NCBI RefSeq assembly: GCF_000017565.1 | Contig: NC_009719.1 | Span: 3,331,001-3,395,000 of the forward strand | Reading direction: 5' to 3' | DNA: 64,000 nucleotides | Source of the DNA: Parvibaculum lavamentivorans DS-1 | Lineage (GTDB): Bacteria > Pseudomonadota > Alphaproteobacteria > Parvibaculales > Parvibaculaceae | Translations under genes and position numbers: made by a program | Shown here: positions 56,826 to 64,000 of the stretch, one piece after another | Layout of the letters: every line of letters begins with the position of its first letter | Numbering within the stretch: position 1 is the first letter of the stretch | The notes under the pieces: generated by a model | Database searches by the model: none | Seen by the model: the letters and a program-made list of their open reading frames with translations, nothing else | What the model was told of the DNA's origin: nothing

Positions 56826-57674
56826 ATGAGCGTTCTCAACCTATCGAAGTGGAACATTGCAATCGGCGATGGTCAGCCGCTTTTCTGCATCGCGGGCCTC
56901 AATGTCCTCGAAGACAGAGACCTCGCATTCGAAACCGCGCGGCACCTGAAGGCCGTTATGGAGAAGCTCGAACTTCCCTTTGTTTTCAAGGCCAGCTTCG
57001 ACAAGGCAAACCGTTCGTCCATCAAAAGCTATCGCGGCCCCGGCCTTGAAAAAGGCCTCGCCATTCTCGCCGAAGTGAAAGAGAAATTCGACCTCCCGAT
57101 CGCGACCGACATTCACGACGAGACGCAGGCGGAGGCGGTTGCCGAAGTTGCAGACCTTGTGCAGATCCCGGCATTTCTCTGCCGCCAGACGGATCTCGTC
57201 GTTGCCGCCGCGCGCGCGACGCACAAGGCGGGTGGCCTTCTCCATGTGAAGAAAGGCCAGTTTCTCGCGCCCTGGGATTGCCGCAACATTGTTTCCAAAA
57301 TCAAGGAAGCGGCAGGCGCCGATCTCACCATTCTCTGCGAACGCGGCTCTTCCTTCGGCTACAACAACCTCGTCGTCGACATGCTCGCCTTCGCCGAAAT
57401 GAAAAAACTCGGAGTTCCCGTAACCATCGACGCGACACATGCTGTGCAGCTTCCGGGCGCCGATCCGCGCACCGGCGGCGCATCGACAGGCGGGCGGCGC
57501 GACGGCGTACCGATAATTGCCAAGGCCGCCGTGGCGGCAGGTGCGGACGGGGTGTTCCTCGAATTTCATCCCGAACCCGACAAGGCGCTTTGCGATCCAT
57601 TGAGCTGTCTTCCGCTTGCAGGCGCCGAAGAACTTTTCGCAAGCCTCAAAGCCATTCGCGCGGCAGCAGTCTAG
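56826..57674 (+). CDS. Second 3-deoxy-8-phosphooctulonate synthase, metal-independent type
   Basis: This is a 282-aa KdsA-family aldol condensation enzyme. It carries CIAGLNVLEDRDLAFETA, with Asn where metal-dependent enzymes have the ligand Cys; this is the E. coli-like metal-independent pattern. Other motifs are [47 protein letters not shown] and ATHAVQLPGADPRTGG. It is clearly distinct from the kdsA at 39725-40558. Gene order (GNAT, then this gene) interrupts trpC-moaC. It may make Kdo-8-phosphate under metal limitation or a variant octulosonate. Confidence 0.88.
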   Translation: MSVLNLSKWNIAIGDGQPLFCIAGLNVLEDRDLAFETARHLKAVMEKLELPFVFKASFDKANRSSIKSYRGPGLEKGLAILAEVKEKFDLPIATDIHDETQAEAVAEVADLVQIPAFLCRQTDLVVAAARATHKAGGLLHVKKGQFLAPWDCRNIVSKIKEAAGADLTILCERGSSFGYNNLVVDMLAFAEMKKLGVPVTIDATHAVQLPGADPRTGGASTGGRRDGVPIIAKAAVAAGADGVFLEFHPEPDKALCDPLSCLPLAGAEELFASLKAIRAAAV

Positions 57675-57719
57675 CGGATATACTTCCTCAACGCAGACAG
57701 CAGGAAGAAGAGGCGTTCC

Positions 57720-58202
57720 TTGGCCGCGAAGAAGCTTACGCATCTCGACGAAAAGGGCGCAGCCCGCATGGTCGACGTATCGTCGAAGCCCGTCACGTCG
57801 CGCAGCGCGACTGCCAAGGGCCGCGTTACAATGCAGCCTGCAACGCTGAAGCTGATCGCAGAAGACGGCCTCAAGAAAGGCAATGCGCTCGAAGTCGCGC
57901 GGCTTGCCGGCATCATGGCGGCAAAGCGCACAGCGGACCTCATTCCTCTTTGCCACCCGCTTGCCATTACCAAGGTCGAAGTCGATCTCAAGATGGACAA
58001 GAAGGCCGGAACCGTCGAGGTCGAGGCGACGGTGAAGGTGGCAGGCCAGACCGGCGTCGAAATGGAGGCTCTCACCGCAGTCAGTGTTACCTGCCTGACG
58101 CTCTACGACATGGCGAAAGCCGTCGATCGCGGCATGACGATCGGAGACATTCGTCTCACTCGAAAAACCGGCGGCAAGTCGGGCGACTACAAGGCAAAGT
58201 AG
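57720..58202 (+). CDS. moaC: Cyclic pyranopterin monophosphate synthase MoaC
   Basis: MoaC makes cyclic pyranopterin monophosphate in molybdenum cofactor synthesis. The protein is 160 aa. Motifs are [40 protein letters not shown] (with catalytic-site HP) and [20 protein letters not shown]. The start is a TTG at 57720 with a purine-rich AGAAGAGG upstream. It is 45 bases after the second kdsA and four bases before moeA. Confidence 0.95.
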   Translation: MAAKKLTHLDEKGAARMVDVSSKPVTSRSATAKGRVTMQPATLKLIAEDGLKKGNALEVARLAGIMAAKRTADLIPLCHPLAITKVEVDLKMDKKAGTVEVEATVKVAGQTGVEMEALTAVSVTCLTLYDMAKAVDRGMTIGDIRLTRKTGGKSGDYKAK

Positions 58203-58205
58203 CTT

Positions 58206-59417
58206 ATGGCACAGCACCCTCTCCTTCCCGTCGAGGAGGCGCGAGCCCGCATCATGGCGGCGCTCCGGACCACCGAGAAAGAGAGCTTGCCGCTTGCGCG
58301 GGTACTGGGACGTTTCCTGGCGGAAGAAGCGATAGCGCGGCGAACGCAGCCGCCTGCCGATCTCTCTGCCATGGACGGCTATGCGGTCCGTGCCGCCGAT
58401 ACGCTCACTGTGCCTGCGCGTTTGCGGGTCGTCGGAGAGGCGCCTGCAGGCGGCGCATATACTGAGCATCTGAATGAAGGCGAAGCCGTTCGCATCTTCA
58501 CCGGTGCGCCTTTACCGCAAGGCGCCGATGCAGTCGTAATTCAGGAAGACACATCGCGCGAAGGCGATGTGGTGGTTATCGAAGAAACCGCGACAGCCGG
58601 GGACCACGTTCGTGTATGCGGTCTGGATTTCCGGACTGGCGATCCGGGCATGCCCGCTGGCCGCAAACTTTCGCCTGCCGACATCGCGCTTGCCGCCGCG
58701 ATGAACCTTCCTCAACTCGAGGTTCGCAAGCAGCCTGTTATCGCCTTCTTCTCGACCGGCGACGAACTCGTGCGGCCGGGCGCGGAGCCTGGTCCGAACC
58801 AGATCATTTCCGCCAACAATGATGGTCTCGCGGCCCTCATTCTGGAGGCGGGCGGCATTCCCCTCGATCTCGGCATCGCACGCGACACTGTGGGCGACAT
58901 TCGTGAAATAGCGGCGCGCGCGGAACATGCCGACATGCTGGTCACGCTTGGCGGTGCCTCGGTCGGCGACCACGATCTCGTTCAGGAAGCCCTCACGCCC
59001 CTCGGCCTCGACATCGATTTCTGGAAGATCGCGATGCGTCCTGGCAAGCCGTTGATATTCGGCAAGCTGGGCGACACGCCGATGCTCGGCCTCCCCGGCA
59101 ATCCGGTATCCGCGCTCGTTTGCGCGATACTTTTTCTGCGTCCGGCCATCATCCGCATGCAGGGCGGCGATACAGCGTTGCATCTGACGCAAGCACGGCT
59201 TGGGGCGGACCTGCCGCAGAATGGCTCGAGGGAAGATTACATCAGGGCGGGCCTCGACCATGTGCCTGGCGAAATTCACGTCGCCACACCCTTCCCGATT
59301 CAGGACAGTTCCATGCTGTCGGTCCTGGCGGATGCCTCCTGTCTGATCGTCCGCAAGCCACACGCGGAAGCCGTGCAAGCGGGTGGAATCGTTACGGTTT
59401 TGCCGCTCCGACGCTGA
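58206..59417 (+). CDS. moeA: Molybdopterin molybdenumtransferase MoeA
   Basis: MoeA inserts molybdate into adenylated molybdopterin. The protein is 403 aa. Motifs are PPADLSAMDGYAVRAADT, VRIFTGAPLPQGADAVVIQE, FFSTGDELVRPG, LVTLGGASVGDHDLVQEAL and PGKPLIFGKLGDTPMLGLPG followed by NPVSALV. The order moaC-moeA-lexA is conserved in alphaproteobacteria. The lexA promoter begins 18 bases after its stop. Confidence 0.96.
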   Translation: MAQHPLLPVEEARARIMAALRTTEKESLPLARVLGRFLAEEAIARRTQPPADLSAMDGYAVRAADTLTVPARLRVVGEAPAGGAYTEHLNEGEAVRIFTGAPLPQGADAVVIQEDTSREGDVVVIEETATAGDHVRVCGLDFRTGDPGMPAGRKLSPADIALAAAMNLPQLEVRKQPVIAFFSTGDELVRPGAEPGPNQIISANNDGLAALILEAGGIPLDLGIARDTVGDIREIAARAEHADMLVTLGGASVGDHDLVQEALTPLGLDIDFWKIAMRPGKPLIFGKLGDTPMLGLPGNPVSALVCAILFLRPAIIRMQGGDTALHLTQARLGADLPQNGSREDYIRAGLDHVPGEIHVATPFPIQDSSMLSVLADASCLIVRKPHAEAVQAGGIVTVLPLRR

Positions 59418-59434
59418 CTTATCCACAAATGCGC

Positions 59435-59464
59435 TTGACACCCTCGCGAGAACTAAACTAGAAC
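59435..59464 (+). promoter_or_regulatory. lexA promoter with LexA operator
   Basis: TTGACA (59435-59440) and TAGAAC (59459-59464) are spaced by 18 bases. GAAC-N7-GAAC at 59450-59464 is the reverse of the alphaproteobacterial LexA box GTTC-N7-GTTC and covers the -10 element, so lexA is autorepressed. Confidence 0.85.
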
Positions 59465-59536
59465 AAGTTTCAACGTTTTTGTTTTGTTCCAAAGAGCCCC
59501 ACAGGGCTCACAGGGCGACCGGAGGGGCTGAAGTCG

Positions 59537-60250
59537 ATGCTGACACGCAAGCAACATGAGCTGCTGATGTTTATTCATGAGCGGATCAAGGAAGGCGGCG
59601 TTTCCCCCAGCTTCGATGAAATGAAAGAGGCGTTGGACCTTCGCTCCAAATCCGGCATTCACCGGCTCATCACCGCGCTGGAGGAACGAGGCTTTATCCG
59701 CCGCCTGCCCCATCGCGCTCGCGCACTTGAAATTCTCAAGCTTCCCGATGCGGCGTCCCCAAGCCTCGCCATGGCACGCGGACGGGGCTTTTCGCCGAGC
59801 GTTATCGAGGGCGGCGCGCAGCCCAAACCCAGCAGCCGGGACCTTGCCCCCGCACGCAGCTCCGGCGATACGATGACCCTCTCCGTCATGGGACGAATTG
59901 CTGCCGGCACACCGATCGAGGCATTGCAGGAAGAGAGCCATCAGGTCAGCGTGCCGCTGAACCTTCTCGGATCCGGGGAGCATTATGCGCTTGAGGTAAA
60001 AGGCGACTCGATGATCGAGGCCGGTATCCTCGACGGCGATACGGTTCTCATCCAGCGTTGCGATACAGCAACGAGCGGCGACATCGTCGTTGCACTCGTC
60101 GATGGCTATGAAGCCACCCTGAAGCGCCTGCGCAAGAAGGGAGATTCCATCGCTCTCGAAGCCGCAAATCCGGCCTATGAGACGCGTATCTTCGGACCTG
60201 ACCGGGTCAAGGTTCAAGGAAAGCTCGTCGGCCTTCTTCGCCGCTACTGA
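59537..60250 (+). CDS. lexA: SOS repressor LexA
   Basis: LexA represses the DNA-damage response and cleaves itself when RecA is activated. The protein is 237 aa, the longer alphaproteobacterial form. The winged HTH is near residues 1-65 ([20 protein letters not shown]). The cleavage site Ala-Gly is in [13 protein letters not shown]. The catalytic Ser is in [15 protein letters not shown] and the Lys in [20 protein letters not shown] precedes the start. Its stop overlaps the convergent comEC gene by seven bases. Confidence 0.97.
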   Translation: MLTRKQHELLMFIHERIKEGGVSPSFDEMKEALDLRSKSGIHRLITALEERGFIRRLPHRARALEILKLPDAASPSLAMARGRGFSPSVIEGGAQPKPSSRDLAPARSSGDTMTLSVMGRIAAGTPIEALQEESHQVSVPLNLLGSGEHYALEVKGDSMIEAGILDGDTVLIQRCDTATSGDIVVALVDGYEATLKRLRKKGDSIALEAANPAYETRIFGPDRVKVQGKLVGLLRRY

Positions 60251-62400
60251 TCTCCGCGGCGCTGTACCCAAGGCCTGTTGCCGCGCGCCGCAAGCGATGT
60301 CGTCACATCAATACCGCCGCTTTCGGTGAAGGTCAGTGCTGTCGCACCGTTGCGCCAGAAGCTGAAATAATCCAGCAGCAGTCGCGCATCGCATTCGCGC
60401 CGGATGCGATATGGAACGGATATTTTCGCAATCACGATATCCGCCTTGGCGCAATCCTCAACCACCGCATCGAGTGTCCCGGCAAAAGCGATTACCGGGC
60501 GCCCCTCCTCCTTGTAGATGCACCCGTGCCTGTCACATGCGAGGGCTTCCGATTTCGACGCCTCTCTTGGCCGCCTTCCATCACCATCATGCCGCAGCCA
60601 TTGTTCGGCGGCGTAGGCAGGGCGAGAGGATGTGAGCGCAAGCGATCCATTTGCCGTACGAACCGCAAAGAGTGCGGCATCGCGATCAATCAGGACATCC
60701 GGTCTTGAGGCTGCCCCCCAAAGCGCGAGCCCTGCCACCATTGGCACTATACCGGCAAAGCGCCACTTCTCGCGCCAGAGCGCAAGCCACAAACTGCCCA
60801 GCACAACAAGCAACAAAGCACCAAGCGGCGCCTCCGGCACTAGCCGGTCGGCGCCGTTCCAGCTCGCTACTTCGTGAGCGACAAGCAGCATGCCCTCTAC
60901 ACCTTTTCCCATTGCCCACAAAGCCGGACCGTCCAGGCCGAAGGGCATCAGAAGCAAGGAGAGAAGCGCCATAGGCATGACGACGATACCGACGAGCGGC
61001 ATCGCGGCCATGTTGCCGGCGAGACCATAAAGAGCGATCCGGTTGAAGTGGTAGGCGGCGATAGCGCCCGTCGCTGCGCCGGCCACGATACTGGTCAACG
61101 CTATTCCCAGCACATACGAGCCGGCGAGCGCGGGCAAGGCTCCGAGGCCGGTGGCACGCGGCCTTGACGTCCAGCTCCGCATCCAGCTGCTCTCGTAGAA
61201 AGCGATCAAGGCGATCACTGCTGCGAAAGACATCTGAAAACTCGCCCCGATCAGACTGTCCGGCCGCCAGAGAAGGATAACCAGGGCTGCGAGCATGACA
61301 TTCCGCATGGTCAGCGCCGGGCGGTCCAGAAGGATCGCGAGGAACATGAGCGAGATCATGATCCATGCGCGTTGCGTCGCTATCGCGGCACCCGAAATCA
61401 ACAGGTAAAAAGTGGCGCCAAATAGTGCCGCTGCAGCTGCCCATTTCTTGATCGGATACCGAAGCGCCATACTTGGCCAAAGCGCAAGAGCGGCACGTAC
61501 GACCCAAAAGACCGATCCGGCGAAAAGCACCATATGCAGGCCCGATATCGACAGCACATGGAAAATGCCCGCCGCCCGCAAATCTTCCGAAACATCGTCC
61601 GGGATGCTCGCCCGCTCTCCATTTATAAGGGCGGCCGCCACGGCGCCGCTGGTGCCCCCCACGACTGAGCGGATCCGTTCTCCAATCCTCATCCTCAGAT
61701 CGGCGAGGACGGCGCGATCTCTTCCGGACGGTGGCGACAGTTCCTCGGGGAGCGTATAGGCGAAACCAACGGCGCCCATTCCGTCAAACCATGCCTGCCG
61801 GGCGTAATCGAACCCACCCGGCTGCACCGGTTCCGGCGGCGGCATCAGTCTCGCTCTGAGCGTAACCACGGCCCCAGGCCGTAAAACCGCCCCGCGCAAC
61901 CGAACGCTGATTCTCACTTTGGCCGGCGTTTCCGAAGCAGTTAGGCGCGCAAATGACCGTGGCTCCAGAATGGCGGAAAGACTGCCGCTTTCGGTGCTCT
62001 CAACGGCGACAACCTTGGCAACAAGGGGGCCCGACATTGGCCTTGCCAGCACAGGCGCGGCAACCATTTGCGCCCGCAAAACGGCGGCTCCAAAGCCCAG
62101 AAGGAGAAAAAAACCGATTCCGGCGCAAAGCGCTTTTACTGGATGATTCCGCGAGAGCCAGAGCGCCGCCAGCGCCAGTGGCAAAAGCACCGCAGCGGGC
62201 CAAGGCTGCGGCTCAAAACCGAGTGAAAAATAGGTTCCGACACCGGCTGCCACCAGTACCGGCGACCATAGAAAGAGCCGGTCGCTGTCTGCTGTAAAGG
62301 AGGCACGCAGCCACGCTGCTCCGAGGCCGGCTGCTTCGAAAGCGGCCCGGGCCCGAATCTTCAAAGACAGTCGTTTCGGCATACCGGCATCTAATGCCAC
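60244..62400 (-). CDS. comEC: ComEC/Rec2-family DNA-uptake membrane protein
   Basis: ComEC forms the inner-membrane channel for transformation DNA in competent bacteria. The protein is 718 aa from GTG 62400, with GGGGGA upstream. An N-terminal DUF4131 region has membrane helices and an OB-like part ([20 protein letters not shown]). The Competence domain starts near residue 230 ([40 protein letters not shown]). The C-terminal part is a reduced, non-canonical beta-lactamase-like region without the HxHxDH motif, as in many alphaproteobacteria. Other competence genes are not in the window. Confidence 0.92.
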   Translation of the reverse strand: MALDAGMPKRLSLKIRARAAFEAAGLGAAWLRASFTADSDRLFLWSPVLVAAGVGTYFSLGFEPQPWPAAVLLPLALAALWLSRNHPVKALCAGIGFFLLLGFGAAVLRAQMVAAPVLARPMSGPLVAKVVAVESTESGSLSAILEPRSFARLTASETPAKVRISVRLRGAVLRPGAVVTLRARLMPPPEPVQPGGFDYARQAWFDGMGAVGFAYTLPEELSPPSGRDRAVLADLRMRIGERIRSVVGGTSGAVAAALINGERASIPDDVSEDLRAAGIFHVLSISGLHMVLFAGSVFWVVRAALALWPSMALRYPIKKWAAAAALFGATFYLLISGAAIATQRAWIMISLMFLAILLDRPALTMRNVMLAALVILLWRPDSLIGASFQMSFAAVIALIAFYESSWMRSWTSRPRATGLGALPALAGSYVLGIALTSIVAGAATGAIAAYHFNRIALYGLAGNMAAMPLVGIVVMPMALLSLLLMPFGLDGPALWAMGKGVEGMLLVAHEVASWNGADRLVPEAPLGALLLVVLGSLWLALWREKWRFAGIVPMVAGLALWGAASRPDVLIDRDAALFAVRTANGSLALTSSRPAYAAEQWLRHDGDGRRPREASKSEALACDRHGCIYKEEGRPVIAFAGTLDAVVEDCAKADIVIAKISVPYRIRRECDARLLLDYFSFWRNGATALTFTESGGIDVTTSLAARGNRPWVQRRGDQ

Positions 62401-62652
62401 GCCATTCCCCCAAAGCGGTCCCCGGAGCGTGCCGCATCCAGAGGAGTTACGCCTAACACCCTGCCACCAAACACTTTTCGTGGATCGTCCCCACGCTCAT
62501 TTCGGACTTACGTTGCGTCGCCGCAATGTGGTAGAAAATCCCCTGCCCCCGCAGCGGACCCAAGGCATTGCGCCCTATTTCCGGGTCGAAGCTTGCCAAC
62601 ATTCAGTCTAGTTGCATACCCGCGCGGCTGCGGAGCCGGATCGCAGGAGATC

Positions 62653-64000
62653 ATGACGGAAAAGAAGACAGTCATCACCCGTTTTGCCCCTTCGCCTACC
62701 GGGTATCTTCATATCGGGGGCGCCAGGACTGCGCTGTTCAATTGGCTGTTTGCTCGCCACCATGGCGGCCAATTCCTGCTGCGCATCGAAGACACGGATA
62801 GGGAGCGGTCAACAACCCCCGCTATCGATGCCATTTTCGAAGGCTTGCAATGGCTCGGGCTCAGCTGGGACGCCGAGCCTGTTTTCCAGGCGTCACGCGC
62901 CGCGCGCCATGTGGAGGCGGTGCAGGAATTGCTTGATCGGGGCAAGGCGTACCACTGCTACGCAAGCCAGCAGGAACTTGAAGAAATGCGTGAAAAAGCT
63001 CGCGCCGAAGGCCGCCCCATTCACTATGATGGCCGTTGGCGGGACCGGGACCCTGCTGAAGCTCCGGCAGGCGTGCGGCCTGTCGTTCGCTTCCGGTCTC
63101 CCAATGATGGAGAAACAATCGTCCGCGACCACGTTATGGGAGACGTGCGTTTTCCCAATGAACAACTGGACGATCTGATCCTTCTCCGAAGCGACGGAAC
63201 GCCAACTTACAATCTTTCCGTCGTGGTGGACGATCACGACATGTCGATTACTCATATCATCCGCGGCGACGATCACCTCACGAACGCCGCGCGGCAGAGT
63301 CAGATTTATGAAGCCCTCGGCTGGGAAGTACCTGAATTTGCTCATGTCCCTCTGATCCATGGACCGGACGGCGCAAAATTGTCGAAACGTCACGGCGCTC
63401 TGGGCGCGGAAGCCTATCGCGACCTTGGCTATCTTCCTGAGGCGATGCGGAACTACCTCGTCAGACTCGGCTGGAGCCATGGCGACGATGAGCTGTTTTC
63501 TACAGAGCAGGCCATTGAATGGTTCAACCTCGAAAGTATTGGCCGTTCGCCCGCACGCTTTGATTTCGCCAAGCTCGAAAACCTCAATGGCCATTACATT
63601 CGTGAAGCGGATGACGAGCGCCTGGCCGACGAGACGATTGCACTGATGACCCGCAACGAAGGCTGGAAAACGGATGACGAGTTCCGGAAGAAGCTGATTG
63701 CGCTCATGCCAGGATTGAAAGAGCGGGCAAAGACGCTTGTTGAAATCGGCAAAGGAGCAGCCTTCCTGCTCGTTCATCGCCCGCTCACCTGTGACGACAA
63801 GGCATTGCAGCTGCTGAACCCGGAGGCCCGCGCCTTGCTTGCGCGCCTCGTCAGCCGGCTCGAAGCTCGCAACGACTGGATCCTCAGCGAAATTGAAACC
63901 ACGGTTCGCGCCTTCGCGGAGGAGGAAAATCTCAAGCTCGGCAAGGTGGCACAGCCGCTTCGAGCAGCCGTGACCGGCAGCACCGTTTCTCCGCCCATTT
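62653..64000 (+). CDS. gltX: Glutamate--tRNA ligase, truncated by the window end
   Basis: This is a class I aminoacyl-tRNA synthetase charging tRNA-Glu (and possibly tRNA-Gln in organisms lacking GlnRS). From ATG 62653 the frame is open to the window edge, 449 codons of about 470. The HIGH motif is [20 protein letters not shown] and the KMSKS-like motif is [12 protein letters not shown]. Other motifs are [12 protein letters not shown] and [22 protein letters not shown] precedes the start. It is divergent from comEC across 252 bases in which I see no other feature. Confidence 0.96.
   Translation, partial: MTEKKTVITRFAPSPTGYLHIGGARTALFNWLFARHHGGQFLLRIEDTDRERSTTPAIDAIFEGLQWLGLSWDAEPVFQASRAARHVEAVQELLDRGKAYHCYASQQELEEMREKARAEGRPIHYDGRWRDRDPAEAPAGVRPVVRFRSPNDGETIVRDHVMGDVRFPNEQLDDLILLRSDGTPTYNLSVVVDDHDMSITHIIRGDDHLTNAARQSQIYEALGWEVPEFAHVPLIHGPDGAKLSKRHGALGAEAYRDLGYLPEAMRNYLVRLGWSHGDDELFSTEQAIEWFNLESIGRSPARFDFAKLENLNGHYIREADDERLADETIALMTRNEGWKTDDEFRKKLIALMPGLKERAKTLVEIGKGAAFLLVHRPLTCDDKALQLLNPEARALLARLVSRLEARNDWILSEIETTVRAFAEEENLKLGKVAQPLRAAVTGSTVSPPI

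Noticed and set aside
57278-58465. A 395-codon Arg/Ser/His-rich frame across the second kdsA, moaC and moeA
   Set aside because: It overlaps three conserved genes in another frame, and its composition is that of an out-of-frame reading.

Overview
The window is a contiguous stretch of a GC-rich alphaproteobacterial chromosome. It carries the order ntrB-ntrC-ntrY-ntrX-trkA-dat-hfq-hflX, a pdhA-pdhB-pdhC-lpd cluster whose E1-beta subunit has its own lipoyl domain, a fused ispDF, and a lexA promoter with a direct-repeat GAAC-N7-GAAC box. These point to Alphaproteobacteria. The gene set is most reminiscent of Hyphomicrobiales/Parvibaculum-type genomes, but that last step is inference.

Layout. 1-1866 (+): the 3' end of a GPH/MFS transporter, then mazG. 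1863-14384 (-): one long reverse-strand run read dusB, ntrB, ntrC, ntrY, ntrX, trkA, D-amino-acid aminotransferase, hfq, hflX, inositol-monophosphatase-like phosphatase. 14497-16640 (+): ispDF, pgpA, pncC/cinA-like. 16643-26895 (-): eno, FtsB-like protein, pdhA, pdhB, pdhC, lpd, a sulfatase, lipA and a COQ10/RatA-like protein. 27005-39728: an accessory block with an orphan peptide-type binding protein, a TonB receptor behind tandem Fur-like boxes, a PadR regulator, a frameshifted DUF1302 gene, the queC-queE-queD-queF operon, a membrane histidine kinase, an inverted truncated copy of that kinase, and a phytanoyl-CoA-dioxygenase-like protein. 39725-42737 (-): kdsA, pyrG, secG. 42738-46777: a second accessory block with three small proteins, a cold-shock gene, an ECF sigma/anti-sigma pair, a divergent DUF4168 gene and a PAS protein. 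46858-47610 (-): tpiA. 47611-48617: a poorly coding stretch with short ORF candidates and a small membrane protein. 48794-64000: ppiD, trpE, an FAD monooxygenase, trpG, trpD, trpC, a GNAT and a second kdsA, moaC, moeA, lexA, then comEC (-) and the start of gltX (+).

How it fits together. The housekeeping backbone (tpiA-secG-pyrG-kdsA-eno-ftsB-pdh-lpd-lipA and ppiD-trp-moaC-moeA-lexA-comEC-gltX) looks like conserved synteny opened at five places by accessory cargo: between tpiA and secG, between kdsA and eno, between lpd and lipA, between trpE and trpG, and between trpC and moaC. The most interesting points are at these insertions. They are a second KdsA of the other metal class paired with an acetyltransferase, a QueD-like protein without the catalytic cysteine, an inverted truncated kinase duplicate, a frameshifted DUF1302 gene, matching ECF-type promoters facing each other, and an iron-type operator between a TonB receptor and an orphan binding protein. 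I found no CRISPR array, tRNA, rRNA, transposase or phage gene. No dramatic new multi-gene system is evident.
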